The notes under the pieces: model-generated
The model's input: the letters and a program-made list of their open reading frames with translations, nothing else
Database searches by the model: none
What the model was told of the DNA's origin: nothing
NCBI GenBank assembly: GCA_003117195.1
Contig: BDSI01000218.1
Location: forward strand, 1-64,000
DNA from: Eudorina sp. 2006-703-Eu-15
Lineage: Eukaryota; Chlorophyta; Chlorophyceae; Chlamydomonadales; Volvocaceae
DNA length: 64,000 nucleotides
Direction of reading: 5' to 3'
Made by a program: the position numbers and the translations under genes
Shown here: positions 36,301 to 47,670 of the stretch, piece after piece
Layout of the letters: each line of letters begins with the position of its first letter
How positions within the stretch are numbered: the first letter of the stretch is position 1

Positions 36301-37659
36301 GACGAGACGGGGACGGCGGCGGAGGCGGCAGCGGCGCCGGCGGGAACAGCACCTGCGGCGGTGGAAGCCGGCGGCCTGGCGGAGGTGGAGCAGGAGGATG
36401 ATGAGGATGAGGATGCAGAGGTGGATGCGGAGGGCGGCAGTGGGGAACTGCCGGACGGCGGTGGAGCGGGCGCGGAGGGGGCGGAGGACGGCGGGGAGCG
36501 CAGCGTCTCAGCCGTGGGCAGTCGCTGCACCCGGGAGTCGGCCGCCGTGGGCGCCCAAGGAGGTGCGCCGGCAGCGGCTGCAGCAGCAGCGGCCGGGGCG
36601 GGGGCCGGGGGTGACGGAGGCGGGGAAGGGCCCGATGTGTGTGGGGGAGGACCTTGCCCGTAGGTGGAGGCGGTTGAGCTCGGGTGCACCGGCAGGTGCG
36701 CGGCGCCGTGCCCGAGTCCGTCCGTTCGACCGTTCGTCCGTCCCACGGGTCGAACGGATCAGTCCGGAGTCCCATGGGTCTGATCAGAGGCCGGCGCCGC
36801 AGAAACGGGACGGGTGAACGTGCGGGCTGGGTGCGCCTGGGCGTTTTCCTCAAATGCAACCCTTCCTGTTCGGACTCCGCGTTTGGGTTTGGTGCTGCCC
36901 GCAGATGTCGCAGACGCTGCTGGCGATGCCGTGGCCGTGTCGAGGGGCATGGCGAGGCGCGTCGGGGTTCCCTACCCCTCCCGGTCCCCGCGGTCGGGGT
37001 TGTCGTACCTCAGCGGCGCCAAGCGTCATCCGCCGCTGTGGCCGAGCGCGGAGGAGCAGGAGCGGTGGGACCTGGGGCAGCAGGAGCCGCCAGCCCACAG
37101 CGACCCTGTACCGGTCGATTGTGACGGCATCGCCGGCGCCCCGGCCGCTGCCGGGGTGTCTGAATCCGCGGCGACGGCAGCAGCGGCTGCTGCTGCTGCT
37201 GTGGGCGTCAGCGGAAGCCGCGCCAACAGCAGCACCGGCCAATGCCTCCAAGGGGGTAACGTGGCCGGCGCCAGTGCGCCGTCCATGCCGCAGCGCAGCT
37301 CATTCACCACCGCCGCCTGCCTCGCCGGAGCCAGCGCTGGCGCCGGCGGCGGCGCCACCGCGCGTGCCACCGCCGGCGGACCGGCGGCGGCGCGGGGGAA
37401 CGTCGGCGTGTTGGAGAGCGGTCCCGCGGGTCCGGTGGCTCGGGGCCCGACGGTCGGCGCCGCGGCGGCGGCGGCGGCGGGGGCGCGGCCGGGGCTGCGC
37501 ATCAAGCTGCCGCGCCTGGGCTCCAGCAGCGGCGACGTCGGCGGGGTGCCGTACGCTGCCAGGGTCCGGGGGACGAGTCCGCGGGAGCGCGCGGACGGCG
37601 ACGCTCCGACGGCGATGGAGGTTGGGCAGCCAGGGGTTGGGCAGGTGCAGGGGGAGTAG
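30303..37659 (+). CDS. SET-domain lysine methyltransferase, ten exons
   Basis: Probable histone-lysine N-methyltransferase using S-adenosylmethionine, presumably nuclear. Model: 30303-30447, 30811-31004, 31634-31918, 32399-32641, 32917-33002, 33249-33486, 34614-34983, 35604-35754, 36102-36562, 36905-37659; about 975 aa, phases consistent. Seen: an unassigned N-terminal region (KWHGITVGRISFKMEEG, VPWDYADRTWEDIPASLVYV), then a short Cys cluster (QECDCCASECGK) like a reduced pre-SET. The SET domain follows: GVFAVDAIPEGVFLLEYVGEWL, NVARFINHRCEGANLLSV, MLRTTRDIEKGEELTLDYQ. A post-SET cluster CRCDQPGCLGFVF comes next, then an acidic and Ala-rich tail. Oddities: the usual NHSC and ELTYDY motifs read NHRC and ELTLDY, and exon 7 carries a Gly/basic insert inside SET. 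If exon 9 is not spliced at 36562 the protein stops at 36661-36663; the alternative joins it in phase to a long open exon ending in GLRIKLPRLGSSS. The ATG at 30303 is preceded by an in-frame stop. Confidence 0.88.
31059..31105 (-). repeat. Intronic dispersed repeat, copy 5
   Basis: TGTAGGAAATTGGTGGACGT, then ACGCGCTGCGCTGCTGCGG. Diverged copy in SET-gene intron 2, antisense. Confidence 0.75.
32812..32862. repeat. (CA)n/(CATA)n microsatellite in SET-gene intron 4
   Basis: Five CA units followed by about ten CATA units. Confidence 0.95.
33021..33107. repeat. 29-bp tandem repeat, three copies, SET-gene intron 5
   Basis: Unit starting TGTGGGCGGGCTGTGGGAGG at 33021, 33050 and 33079, nearly identical. 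Confidence 0.95.
33507..33625. repeat. Foldback element in SET-gene intron 6
   Basis: Two arms of about 45 bp are inverted around an 8-bp loop (TGTATGTG). The left arm runs from TTTAGAAATGAACCCGC to CAGATGCAGGTATACTTAC, and the right arm from GTAAGTATATTTGCATCTG to GCGGGTTTCTTTTCTGA. The inner 23 bp pair with two mismatches. A related single arm lies at 35265-35372. Confidence 0.88.
34221..34294. repeat. 10-bp tandem repeat in SET-gene intron 6
   Basis: About seven imperfect copies of ACGGACTTGT (variants ACGGGCTTCT, ACGGGCTTGC, ACGGAATTGT). Confidence 0.9.
35265..35372 (+). repeat. Single-arm relative of the foldback element, SET-gene intron 7
   Basis: GTGTTTAGAAATGAAACCCG, then CAAATATACTTACCATATAA, then CTTACCGTATGTAGGCG. 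It corresponds to one arm plus the downstream flank of the 33507-33670 sequence. Confidence 0.75.
35481..35580. repeat. 16-bp tandem repeat at the 3' end of SET-gene intron 7
   Basis: Unit GTTCTCACTCTTGTTC repeated about six times. It is pyrimidine-rich and ends 20 bp before the CAG acceptor, so it probably supplies an extended polypyrimidine tract. Confidence 0.95.
35762..35834. repeat. 24-bp tandem repeat, three copies, SET-gene intron 8
   Basis: Unit starting GTTTCGGAGGGGGGGCGAAG, immediately downstream of the donor at 35755. Confidence 0.93.
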
Positions 37660-40600
37660 CTGGGGACTGCAGGTAGGTGGGGGTGCGGGTAAAGATGGCG
37701 AGGAGAGCCGACGGGCAGGGGGCAATGGCCGCGGCGGCGATGTCGCTCGGTCTGCGGCAAGTTGGAGACGCGGGGAGGCTGGGAACGGCGCAGCGTTGGC
37801 GTTGGCGTTGGCGTTGGCAGCGTGTGGGGGACGGGGGGCGGGGGGATGGGCAGGTGGGGTCAGAACCCCACTGGACGGCGTGGTGAGCTGGGGCGGTGAG
37901 GGGGCGGGGAGGGCGAGGGCGGGGGACGGTGGCAGCGGTCGGTCGAGGACAATGGTTCCGATGTGACGTAAGGCCTCGAACGATGCCTCCAGGATGATTG
38001 GATATCGTAACGACGAGGGATGCCCAACCGTCCGCCGGGGGGCTGGGCGAGAGCCCTGGCATGTCACGCTGGGGAGGCGCGGCTCTGCTGCCGTATGCAG
38101 CATGTATTTTTTACACACGCCACCGCCGGGCGGGCGACGTCGCCTCCAGGGGCGGGTGTGCGGTGGCTCGGAGGGTTCCGCGCTTGGACTGATCAGCTGC
38201 CGGGGGCTTGCGGCTGTATGGAGTCTGTGGGAGCGGGTGCTGCAGGATGGGCCGCCTTTCGAGGGTTCCGCGCTTCGGGGTTGGGGCATACGCTTGTACT
38301 CATCATCATTATCATCATCACCATCAGACGCGCTCGGTGCTTTCGCCAGGACGGCATTGGCAAGGGGAGGACGGCATTGGCAAGGGGAGGACGGCATTGG
38401 CAAGGGGAGGACGGCAGCGGGCGGGGACGCCCCCGCGGGCCGGCCGGTCCGGCCGGGGTTGGCTGGCCGTGTCGATCGATGCTGTGGCAGAAGCAGGTGG
38501 ATCGGACTCGTGTGAGTGGTGAGACCCGCCACTGCCTTTGGCGCACCGAGACGACACAGGAAGTTGCAAGAACGTGGAAAAGCGTTTCTTGCAAGCGTAA
38601 CGTTGGGAGGTCGCAAGGCGGTCGCAAACAGCCCAACGTTGTGCAACCCGCGCCGCCAAAAATGGCTTGCTGTGTTTTTGCCTGTTGGGGAGAATCAAAT
38701 CTGTTTATGATTTGCACGATCCCATAACCGGTACCGGTGTTTGTTTTTCGTGGCGGCAGTGCTTTGTTCGTTGAGCTAGCGCCGTGCCGCACGACAGGAT
38801 TCCATAACGGCTTATGAATCATCAATCGACCTGCTGATAAGAAGTTGAATCATCGGCCCGGGTGCGCCAAATGAAATCGATGTCCTGTTGTGGCGCACTA
38901 TGCACGCAGGGTTTGGCGCCATTTTGTGTCCCCTGACGTTTAATCTCCCGAGCTTTTGGTCGCCGTTTGTCACCCGCAAAACATACAGCAAAAAATATTA
39001 CGTGCATGGCATAAAATACGGTATTTTACGTTTGCGGTGACGAGCTTTTCAGACGGTTGGCGAATGTGTGTCAAAATTCTCGGGAAAAGTTGACGCGGCG
39101 CTCTGTGCCCATACGCCGTTGGTGCGATCGGTTTACTTTGTCCTTGTATCCTTTTGCGGGTTGCGCATACCCATGTGTTGCAAAGGCCTGCGGCATCCCC
39201 GGTCACTCGAGGGTCGAGGCTCAAACCGACAGTGCGCGGAGGGGAGGGGATCTGCTGGTTTGCCGGATTCCAGCAGGCGGCATCCTGCGCACCCTGGAGG
39301 TGGTGGATCGCTGGTGTCGACGGTCGTTGCAGCTCCGAAACCATCGACCGACGGCATGATGAATGGCTGGGCGCGCATTGCGCAGCCTGCTGTGGGTGGT
39401 GGACCGGTCTTGGAGGCAATCCCCGAAGGTGCTCGCAGGTCCTTTGTCCGGAGGCGTCCGTCTGTCCGGGGCTGGGCCACACCAGTTAGCAAGACCTCAC
39501 CGCGCGGTAGTAGTATTCTAGTATAGCTAAGTAGTAGTGCAACAATGAACAACGACGCTGAGCAGGTAGCGACCGTCGCGTTCAGGGGGGCGCTGCTGTC
39601 CGCGCCTGCTGTCCACCAACCCACACCGCGCGTATACATGCGGCGCCGTGCAGCCACACACCGCACACACGTCGCTCAAGATTTATAGGTCGACGGCATA
39701 TTCCGAGGAAGTGAAGCGTTACATGGAGGACGCTTGGCCCCATCCATACGGTTTGATGATGAGCTGTGCGCGCACATGGCGCGGCAGCGGCGCGGCCATG
39801 TCGGCGTCAGGCAGGAGTCGGGGCAGTGCCTGGTTTCACCGCCCTGAAAAGTCGGACAGGCAGCACCGTAGTACCCCAGGGCTGCAACAGAGGATCAGGT
39901 GATAGTTTGACACTGCAAACTAAACCCCAGGCACGCAGTATGACTCCAGGCAATCGATGCATCATTGCGTGACGACCGGCTCCTTCGCGGAACAACCCTT
40001 CCTGTACAGCACGTGTCTTGTGGGTGCTGGGATGCTGTGCCCGTAGTGCAACAGGACCCGACAGTAGTTTTAGCGTAGTGGTTTTAGCGCAATCAAGGAT
40101 GCTGCTATGCCAGGATTCCTGTGGCAAGCAGTGCCGTGCTGCGTCCTTGAAGGCTCGAAACCGCACACCAGCGGGGCACAGCCTCGGCACAACCGCAGCA
40201 ATTTTGTGGCCTGGAGTGCATAAGAACATGTAATAAGCAGTATTTATTATTCAAAGGTGACGCTATCATGATTGACGCTACGTGATTGCAGTGTTGGTCC
40301 GTTCTGGTCCTTACTTCGTCGCAAGCCAGTTCACACCGAGGCCCTGCCGTGCAAAATTTTCGATCCAAGTCGTAGCCCAAAGATTATAGCAAATCATTAC
40401 GAACCCAGAAGGCGGAGTGACCAGAGGTACTGGCAGTCGTCGCAGCAGCGTCCTTTGTTATTAAAACAGTACAAATCACCACGCACAATAAATTAAAATG
40501 TATAACAGAAGAAAAACATATATAGCCCTCCTGTTGTAAACTTAGTCATGGTATGGCGGGAAAATCCACTAGACCAGAACTTCATGCTCTCGACTTGATT

Positions 40601-40769
40601 CAATCAATATATTAAAAATTTGACTTCATATTTTGTATATTTACATGAATTTGTTTGCGGCCTAGCCGGATGCAGCGGCTTCGCGGTATACGGTAACCTC
40701 AATCGGTTGTCACTCCAATCATAATGATAATAGAAAATATTACAAATTATAACTTCGTTTCATCATGTA
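37660..40769. other. Intergenic, no gene recognised
   Basis: Three kilobases without a supported exon. It includes a 20-bp tandem repeat (unit ACGGCATTGGCAAGGGGAGG, 38351-38410, three copies). From about 40200 to 40800 it becomes distinctly A+T-rich, leading into the next gene. Long open frames on the minus strand at 37300-38646 are antisense to the SET-gene last exon and low in complexity. Confidence 0.55.
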
Positions 40770-41690
40770 ATGACTACAAAGATATTCGCCCAGCCTTGCA
40801 ACATGTCGAATTGTCGTACGGCTTGGGAAGGCAGCAGTAAAGAGATGATACGCTTGGATCGAACCGAGACCTCGGTAAGTTTAGGGTTAAGATTTATATC
40901 AGGGTTGGCTCATCAGAGATTGCGAACAACGTCATCGTGTACCTACCTCAACAGTCGAATGCGTCTCAGGGCCATCAGACGCCGCAACATTTTGATTATA
41001 ATACTGAAAATATGCTTTGTAATGCCGAAATGTCAAGCTTGCTGGCGGCCTAATGCCGCTCCGCTACCACCTCGAACAAACGACATTTGGAGCTGCACGC
41101 CCACCGAGGCCAACCTGCAAGGCGCCCATTTTATCTATAAGATGACAGTTGAGCCACAATCTTACGGTTGTGCAAGTCATTGGTGGCTGCGTCGCCTGGC
41201 AGGTAGAAAACCCAGCGCAACTTCTGCGCAATGCGTAGTCTGGTTCTGACCATATCGTTCCCAATTGCCGTGAATTTTTCGATATATGTCAAGATAATCT
41301 AGTTGGCGTGTTTGCGTGTGTTTGCAGACGCGCAAGTTTCCGGCGCGCGCCATGCAACCATCGTGGACGTGGGCTGCGGAAAAGGCTACTTTGCGGCTGC
41401 TGCGCTCAATTACCTCGCTACTGGCTACGGCGACCACGCCGATCTGTTGTATCAGCAGCTCCTTAAGACGCGCGAGATCAAGCAGCCGTGCGGGCGATGC
41501 GAGGAGTGCAAACAGGGCACTCCGGAGATTCCTATTCAGGGGCTGCGCCAGGTCTCCCTCTTCTGCTACGAGCCCTCCCCGCAGCTGGCCGATAGCCTAT
41601 CTCGTGCTCGTGACACCCTGTATGCGAAGCGGGACGGCAGCAACAGCAACAGCAGCAGTAACAGTAACAGCAGCAGCAACATTACCAGCG

Positions 41691-41724
<34 letters not shown>

Positions 41725-42361
41725 AGATACCAGTGTAGCGACAGGCGCGGGTCGGGCGGCCGACAGTCCCACCGTCGTCGACTTGCACGTGCGACGCATG
41801 GCCCTGTCGAACGCGCCGGGCGCCGTACGCGTACCGTTGGACTGTACGGCAGATGACGCGGGGGTCACCCTGGCGAACTGCACCGGCCGAGACGCTGCCA
41901 ACTGTTTCCGACAGGCCCAGGCGCAGATCGACAGCGCGGCCCGACAGTGCGCAGATAGCGCCACCAAAGCCGCCCTGCATGCGTCCACCGTGGATGCCGA
42001 ATTGCGCGCCTTGAATCTGTCGAACGTCGATGTACTGCGGATCGACACCGACGGCACGGCCCCCGCAGTCCTGGCGGGCGCCTTCGACGCCCTCCGGCAG
42101 CGCCAAGTGGGTGTACTGTCATTCGGGTACGACATCCTTTGGTCACGGCACCGCGTCTCCCTGAAGCAGTGCGTGTCGTACTTGGACGACCTGGGTTACG
42201 TGTGTTTTTTCGACGGGCCCATCCTGGCACGGATCACGGGCAGCTGCTGGAACGGCAAGTACGATCAGTTTCCCTGGACGCGGGTGGTGTGCGCAGCGCG
42301 GGGCTCATCGATGGAGGTAGAGCTTATGGCGGGTAGCTTCTTGGCGCCCAAGGTAGGGTGA
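40770..42361 (+). CDS. FkbM-like methyltransferase-fold protein, at least two exons
   Basis: Model: 40770-41202 joined in phase 1 to 41328-42361; about 488 aa. Family assignment is by motif. IVDVGCGKGYFAAAALNYL is a Rossmann S-adenosylmethionine motif I. VDVLRIDTDGTAPAVLAGAF followed by VLSFGYDILWSRHRVS resembles the FkbM signature (acidic Asp followed by a Gly, then a buried strand). A CxxCxxC cluster (CGRCEECK) and a long Ser/Asn tract (41634-41723, AGC/AAC codons) sit between the two halves. FkbM proteins usually O-methylate sugars or peptides; the substrate here is unknown. The 5' half is weak: the first exon is A+T-rich, matches nothing I recognise, and could hold an additional small intron after 40875 (TCG|GTAAGT). 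The stop at 42359 overlaps a possible donor (AAG|GTAGGG), so a further 3' exon cannot be excluded. Confidence 0.62.
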
Positions 42362-45300
42362 TACGAAGGTTTCGGAGCGCATGGCGTCGACATCATCGCT
42401 CCCCTCACCTTGCTGTGCAAGCATGCGTGGATGGTTGCTGCCGAACGACGGACTGCTGCAGCCGTCCGGGGAAGGCAAGAGGTAGCGGGGTAGGCAAAGG
42501 AGGGGTAGGCAAAGGAGGGGTAGGCAAGAGGTAGTTGTATGTGTTGGCGGTTTGGGGCATGGCTGGCGGGGAGGTGGGTCTGATGGATGATGGGTTGTCC
42601 GCAATAAAGTCAAAAGTGTTGGAAGGGCCATTAAACCGCGGGAAAGGAAGGCGGCGGTGACGACGTCGAAAGTGATTGGCGGGCCGGCACCCACGGACTA
42701 CCACCCCCCGGGACTCCAAGGTTGGTGGCGGTCACAAGAGTTATGTGTCAAGAAACTGAGTTGTGTAGGATAATATGTAGGACGATATGCAAAGATCGAA
42801 CCCTCAATAGGGCGGTCTTGTAGCGTGTAGTGCTAGGGCAGGAGGGCGCGTCGTCGTCGCCAGGTGGTTGTGTACCAGCCTGTAGCTCTGTACACATGGG
42901 TGTGCGCGTATACATGTCTCCTCGCCCGCGGTGAATCAGGAGGGCGTGCGTGTCATGCAAGGGGCGTCAGCTGCGCCCGGTAATTTGCCCTATAATGTAT
43001 CGAACAGCTGCCCCGGATGTGAATTAGTATAAGTAGGTAGGGCGCCGGAAGGGTGTGAGCCGGCCGCAGCGCTGCGTCGGATGGCGCACGTGTCGGTAGC
43101 ATCCTTCAGGGCTGGGCTGGGGGACGGATGTCGTTGCGAAGGCGTCTATGTGTGTGCCCGCCAGCACGTTGAAGCACTTGGGGGAGGCAATCAAACGCAC
43201 TTGGGCAGCACCGCTACAGTTGGGAGGGGTGTGTGTGCAGAACGAGCTCAGGCGCCCCTGAACAGCGGGAGGCCCCAACCTCAGCGGTGGCTGGCTGGAG
43301 GCTGGTCGGGAGGCTGGTTGTTTTACGCGCACACGCACGGCATGCGAGGTTACGGTGTGCGCATTGCACCAGACTGAACTGCTGCTCTGGAAGAACAGTA
43401 TTGTTGGACTCCATAATTTATTGGACTCGATAACTGCACGCGTACGTACTGACAGACACACATACACCGCATCGCGGTGGGGTCCGGCGTGCCACGGTGA
43501 TGAGACTGTGGGTATGGCGGGGTCATCAGGCGTGCGAGGCCTTCGTTGGTCTCTCACACGTGATACGTCACATCAATAGCCTGGACGTTGGTCGCAGCGG
43601 CGTGATATTATGTGCATGGTGTTTTATTTGGTTCATGTGTTGTTGTGTTCGTGTTCGGCCCGTCGAGCTCATGTTCCGGGCATATGCAGCAGCGGGGTGG
43701 CGTGCCGTTACCAGCAGGGCTTCTCAATTGGTAGGTGGCGGATGGGTAAATGCCTGGATACATTTATGGCTGGTAAGCAAAGCAACGCAACGGTGCCTCG
43801 CCCGTGCCCAGGACGTGCGGCGTTGCGATGTGCGACGACTGGATCAGGAAAGTGCGACTGGATCAGAGTCCAGGGTGCTGCACAAAGGTCCGCACGTGTC
43901 GGTCATAAGTGCTTTCTCCCAACCCCCCCCCCCATCCTTCTGGTGTGGCTCGCGGCGCATTAGCCGCGGTTCGCGTCGCGCCACATTGTCGCCCCGTCGC
44001 CGGGGTGGAGATATATAGAGCTAGTAGGGAGTGTGTAATGGGAGGCACATTTAGAGAGTGCGATTTATTTCCCCCCTGCACAGGGGGATGGATAGGCTGG
44101 GGTGGGTTTCATTGCGGCAGGGCCAGCCGCGACGGGGCCCGCCGTGACGTGCTTAGCCGGGGTACATCACGCAGAGGGGACGGGATGAGATGAAACGCAC
44201 GAGGCGGTTGAGGAGGTCAGATCGGCGGTTGTCGCGCGGTTGCTTCAGTTCTAGGTGTCGGTGGCTTCGGGTCGGCAGGGAAGGCTGCGGTGTCTGGCTG
44301 TGGGGCAATGACGCCGTACACCGTACGGCAGTGTACAGGTCTGGTTGGCGTCTGCAGGTAGTACTTCAAACACACACAATCGCACATCCCCCGTCCGCGT
44401 CACGGCCCAGTCACGGTGCGCGTGTGACCAGGCAAGCAGCAGCACCCGATCGGGTCCGGAGCGTTGCTGCAGCGCATCGGAATCGATGGGGGACAGACAT
44501 CTGCACGATAAGATGATGCACGGAAGATCAATAAGGTGGCGCGACTGCGCGTCTGATTCGTGCTCGAATGAGAGACACACGTCGTCCTCTGGGGTCGGTC
44601 CGGGTCCGGGTCGGTCGGAGACTGCGCGACGCAGTCGCGGCTGTCGGCTGTTCGGCACCCGTCGTTATGATCCGAGTCGTACTAGGTCGTGGCGCGCTCG
44701 ACAGGTGTGGTTGGCTAGCTCGCCCGTCTAGCACCGTCTTGTAGCACGTGTGTGTGTTGTGAACCGTCTGGCCCGGGGCTCGCATGCGACTCTGTGGGGA
44801 ACGGGGAGGAAACAAACAAACAATGCGTGATTCGGAGCATTCGGATACGGCGACGCCGAGAGCCAATGCAGTTGACGATGTCACAGTGGACCGATGGCAA
44901 TACCGGTATATGACGCACAGTCAGTTGGGGATTCAGGTCCCTCGAACATCTTCGCAGCGTGTTGGGGGGCTCACGCTTTGCCGCCGCGCCAGCGGGGTCC
45001 TGCACTCCTGCTGGCTGGGGCTTCTCTGCTCTGTAGGCCGGTGGCCGCAAACCAATGATCCCTTAGTATGTAACCGTGCCAAGGTGGACCCGAGTCCCGA
45101 CCGGGTGTTCCAACGGCCCCAGATAGCTTGTGATCCCTTGCTGGGGTTCCGCTGTAAGCCTCACACCTGTAAGCCTACCGATACCGTTACCGCCGGCGCC
45201 GACGCTGCCGGTGTCCCCTCCCGATGCTGTCTCCCGTACAGCCTTCCAGCACAACCGCCGGCTCGCTGGGAGGACTCCTGCGCTGTAAGACCCCACTGCC

Positions 45301-47558
45301 GGACGGATCGACTGTCAAGAACGGTCGTGTGTCGACGGTCGTGTCACAAACTGCCTACGGAGTTGGCTTTGGCATGTGACTGTGACTTTGACTTTGAGTG
45401 TGACCCACGACGCCCGGGACCTGTGTACCAATACCGGCACTGGCCGTCCCGCGTTGCGCACCTCACGATGGCGGGTCCCCTCGCATGTACCCTTTCACTG
45501 CACAACCACCCCCCCACAAACAAACACACACACACACTCAGCTTTTCTCCTTGATAACACACACACACACACACACACACACAAAACCACTTCTAAACAC
45601 ACACAAAACCCCCAATCCATTCCACCCGTTGTGCTTGTCATGCTATCCTCTTTCTGTTCTGCCTTGTTCATTCGCTGCTGTAACGCCGCGCCTGCTCATA
45701 ACAATAACTGCAGCGCGGCCTCCACTCCATGTGTCGCAGGTAAGGGCGACATTTACGGGTCATTACGGGTTGGGCCCCCTTTTCGCACTTCGCCCGTTGC
45801 TGCACAAGGCGGCAGCGCAGTCGCGCCGCTGCGTGTTGTGCTCACGCGCCCTGAGGTCTGTTTCACGGCCGGCACCGTACTTGTATTGCACGAACGCAGA
45901 GGACTCCCCACGTTGAAAGAGGTATGTATAGGGTGCTTTCCCTCGAGGTGCAGGCGATTTGCAAAGCCAGTGAGGTACCGGCGTCCGTTCATGCGGCAGT
46001 TACCGTTGGGAGTTGTCGAGAGCACACAGACAAGTTGCGCCTCCCGATCGGCTTTCATGAACGATACAGCGCGACATCTTTGAAGATCAGGTTCAAAACC
46101 CTCAGATATTTATGGCCAGACCCGCAAGGGTGGTCCAGATCAGGTGGTCCGCCAGGCCGCTGTCTTACTGCCGTACAGCCGCCTACTAGACCCAGCTTGT
46201 CGCCCCACATCGGCAACGTGGCCACCAGACAGCCGTCACTGTCGTACAACCTGACCAGCGAAATCGTGTCTTCCTATACCCCTCCTCTTCGCAAAGCTTT
46301 AAGGCCAGCTGACCGGACCCGCGCCCCTCGCTGCAAAACCCTTTACCAACACCCATGCCAACGTTGCTGCGTGGTCTTCTCAGCCCGTTCCCCGTACAGC
46401 CTTTCTGCACCATGGCGTGCACGCCTGCCGTCATGAGCTTTCAAGCACGAGTAGTTCAAGGCAAAACCTGCCCCCACCCACCCAAACGGTGCTCGCTTGC
46501 GTACTAGATCCCGACAGGCACCGACCAGCGATAGACCCCGAACTCACAGCCCCACCGCCAGCGCTTATACCGCCCGTTCCGTCCTTCAGCTGTATCACTC
46601 CGGTTTTCCCTGCCCGCCATCGGTCGAACCCCGACGTAAGCCACAACCTTTCGAGAAGGAATGCTGGCTGTCACGATGCAGTCCGGCCGTCCGGTCCCAC
46701 ACGGGTTATCCACATCCTGCCGGTGCGGAGGGCACCCGCCCCCCTGAACGCCGGAAGTCTCTCCGGCCCCGACGGCTTTGTGAGCGTGACATGTATCGGT
46801 TCGGTCCCTGTGCCACATGCCCCCACGCGTCGTCGCGTCGCACCAACCCTCGGCCCTCTTCGGCCTTGCGATCCATGTGAGCACCAACGTTTCCCTCCCC
46901 CCTCCCTCCTCGGGACCTCGGCTGCTGCTCTGGCGCAGTCAGCAGCCACCACGCCCAGCTGCAAAGAAAAGAATTAATGCGCCCATCGCCCTCCTCCCTG
47001 CCGCCTGCTGTGACCCACTTCCCCCTCCGTGTGTACGGGTGTCCGTTCCGCGTCCCGTCCGGCCAGGCCTCCTCTTCAGGCGGTCCGTCTGAACCCATTC
47101 CATCCATTCATTCACTCCACCCATCCGACCATCCATCGAGCGAGGAGGCGTTGCTGGTCCTCCAAGCCCCATCTGGATACCCTTCCGGTGGCCGTTCTGG
47201 TCACGACTAGGCCCGCTGTGTATGGCCCCCCGCAGCCCCGCCCGGCCCAGCCCAGCCCACTGCAGGACACCGCGGAGACGGTCATGCGCACGGCCGGCGC
47301 GGGTCAGCAACCCTCATCCACGGCGTTCGGCTTTCGGTGCCGAACCCCCTCCTCCTCCTCCTCCTCCTCCTCTTCGCGGTCCGCTCTGTACTCACGGTCA
47401 TAGCGTAGCAACACATCTCAATACGGCCCTCAGCAAACGCAATGTGGGCAAAGGCCCCCACACGCACTCACGTCGTTCGGTTGGGCTGTTTATGGGAGAC
47501 CCGCACCCACCCACACACGCAAACAGGTCCATCGTAACTGCACTCGCGTCGCTCTCGA
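42362..47558. other. Long intergenic stretch, no gene recognised
   Basis: About 5.2 kb with no family-supported or splice-consistent coding exon on either strand. It contains CA runs near 45525-45600 and a diverged copy of the GATCCC...CTGTAA motif at 45131-45160. It is the largest gene-poor part of the window. Lineage-specific or non-coding transcripts could lie here but cannot be shown from sequence. Confidence 0.5.
45131..45160 (+). repeat. GGGGTCCGCTGTAACG motif, diverged copy
   Basis: TGATCCCTTGCTGGGGTTCC followed by GCTGTAAGCC; matches the longer consensus GATCCC-N(4-6)-GGGGTCCGCTGTAAC with few changes. Confidence 0.55.
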
Positions 47559-47650
47559 TTGGAGCCTCAAGACTGATCGGTTGGAGCCTCAAGACTGATC
47601 GGTTGGAGCCTCAAGACTGATCGGTTGGAGCCTCAAGACTGATCGGTTGG
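47559..47650. repeat. 22-bp tandem repeat, four copies, SCO1 3' flank
   Basis: Unit TTGGAGCCTCAAGACTGATC + GG, four perfect copies. It ends about 20 bp from the SCO1 stop codon and therefore lies in the SCO1 3' UTR. Confidence 0.97.
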
Positions 47651-47670
47651 GGCTCAACAACGAGGGGGGG

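Noticed and set aside
37300..38646. 448-codon minus-strand open frame
   Set aside because: It overlaps the last SET-gene exon on the other strand, is low-complexity Ala/Pro/Arg, and crosses a tandem repeat; no conserved motif.
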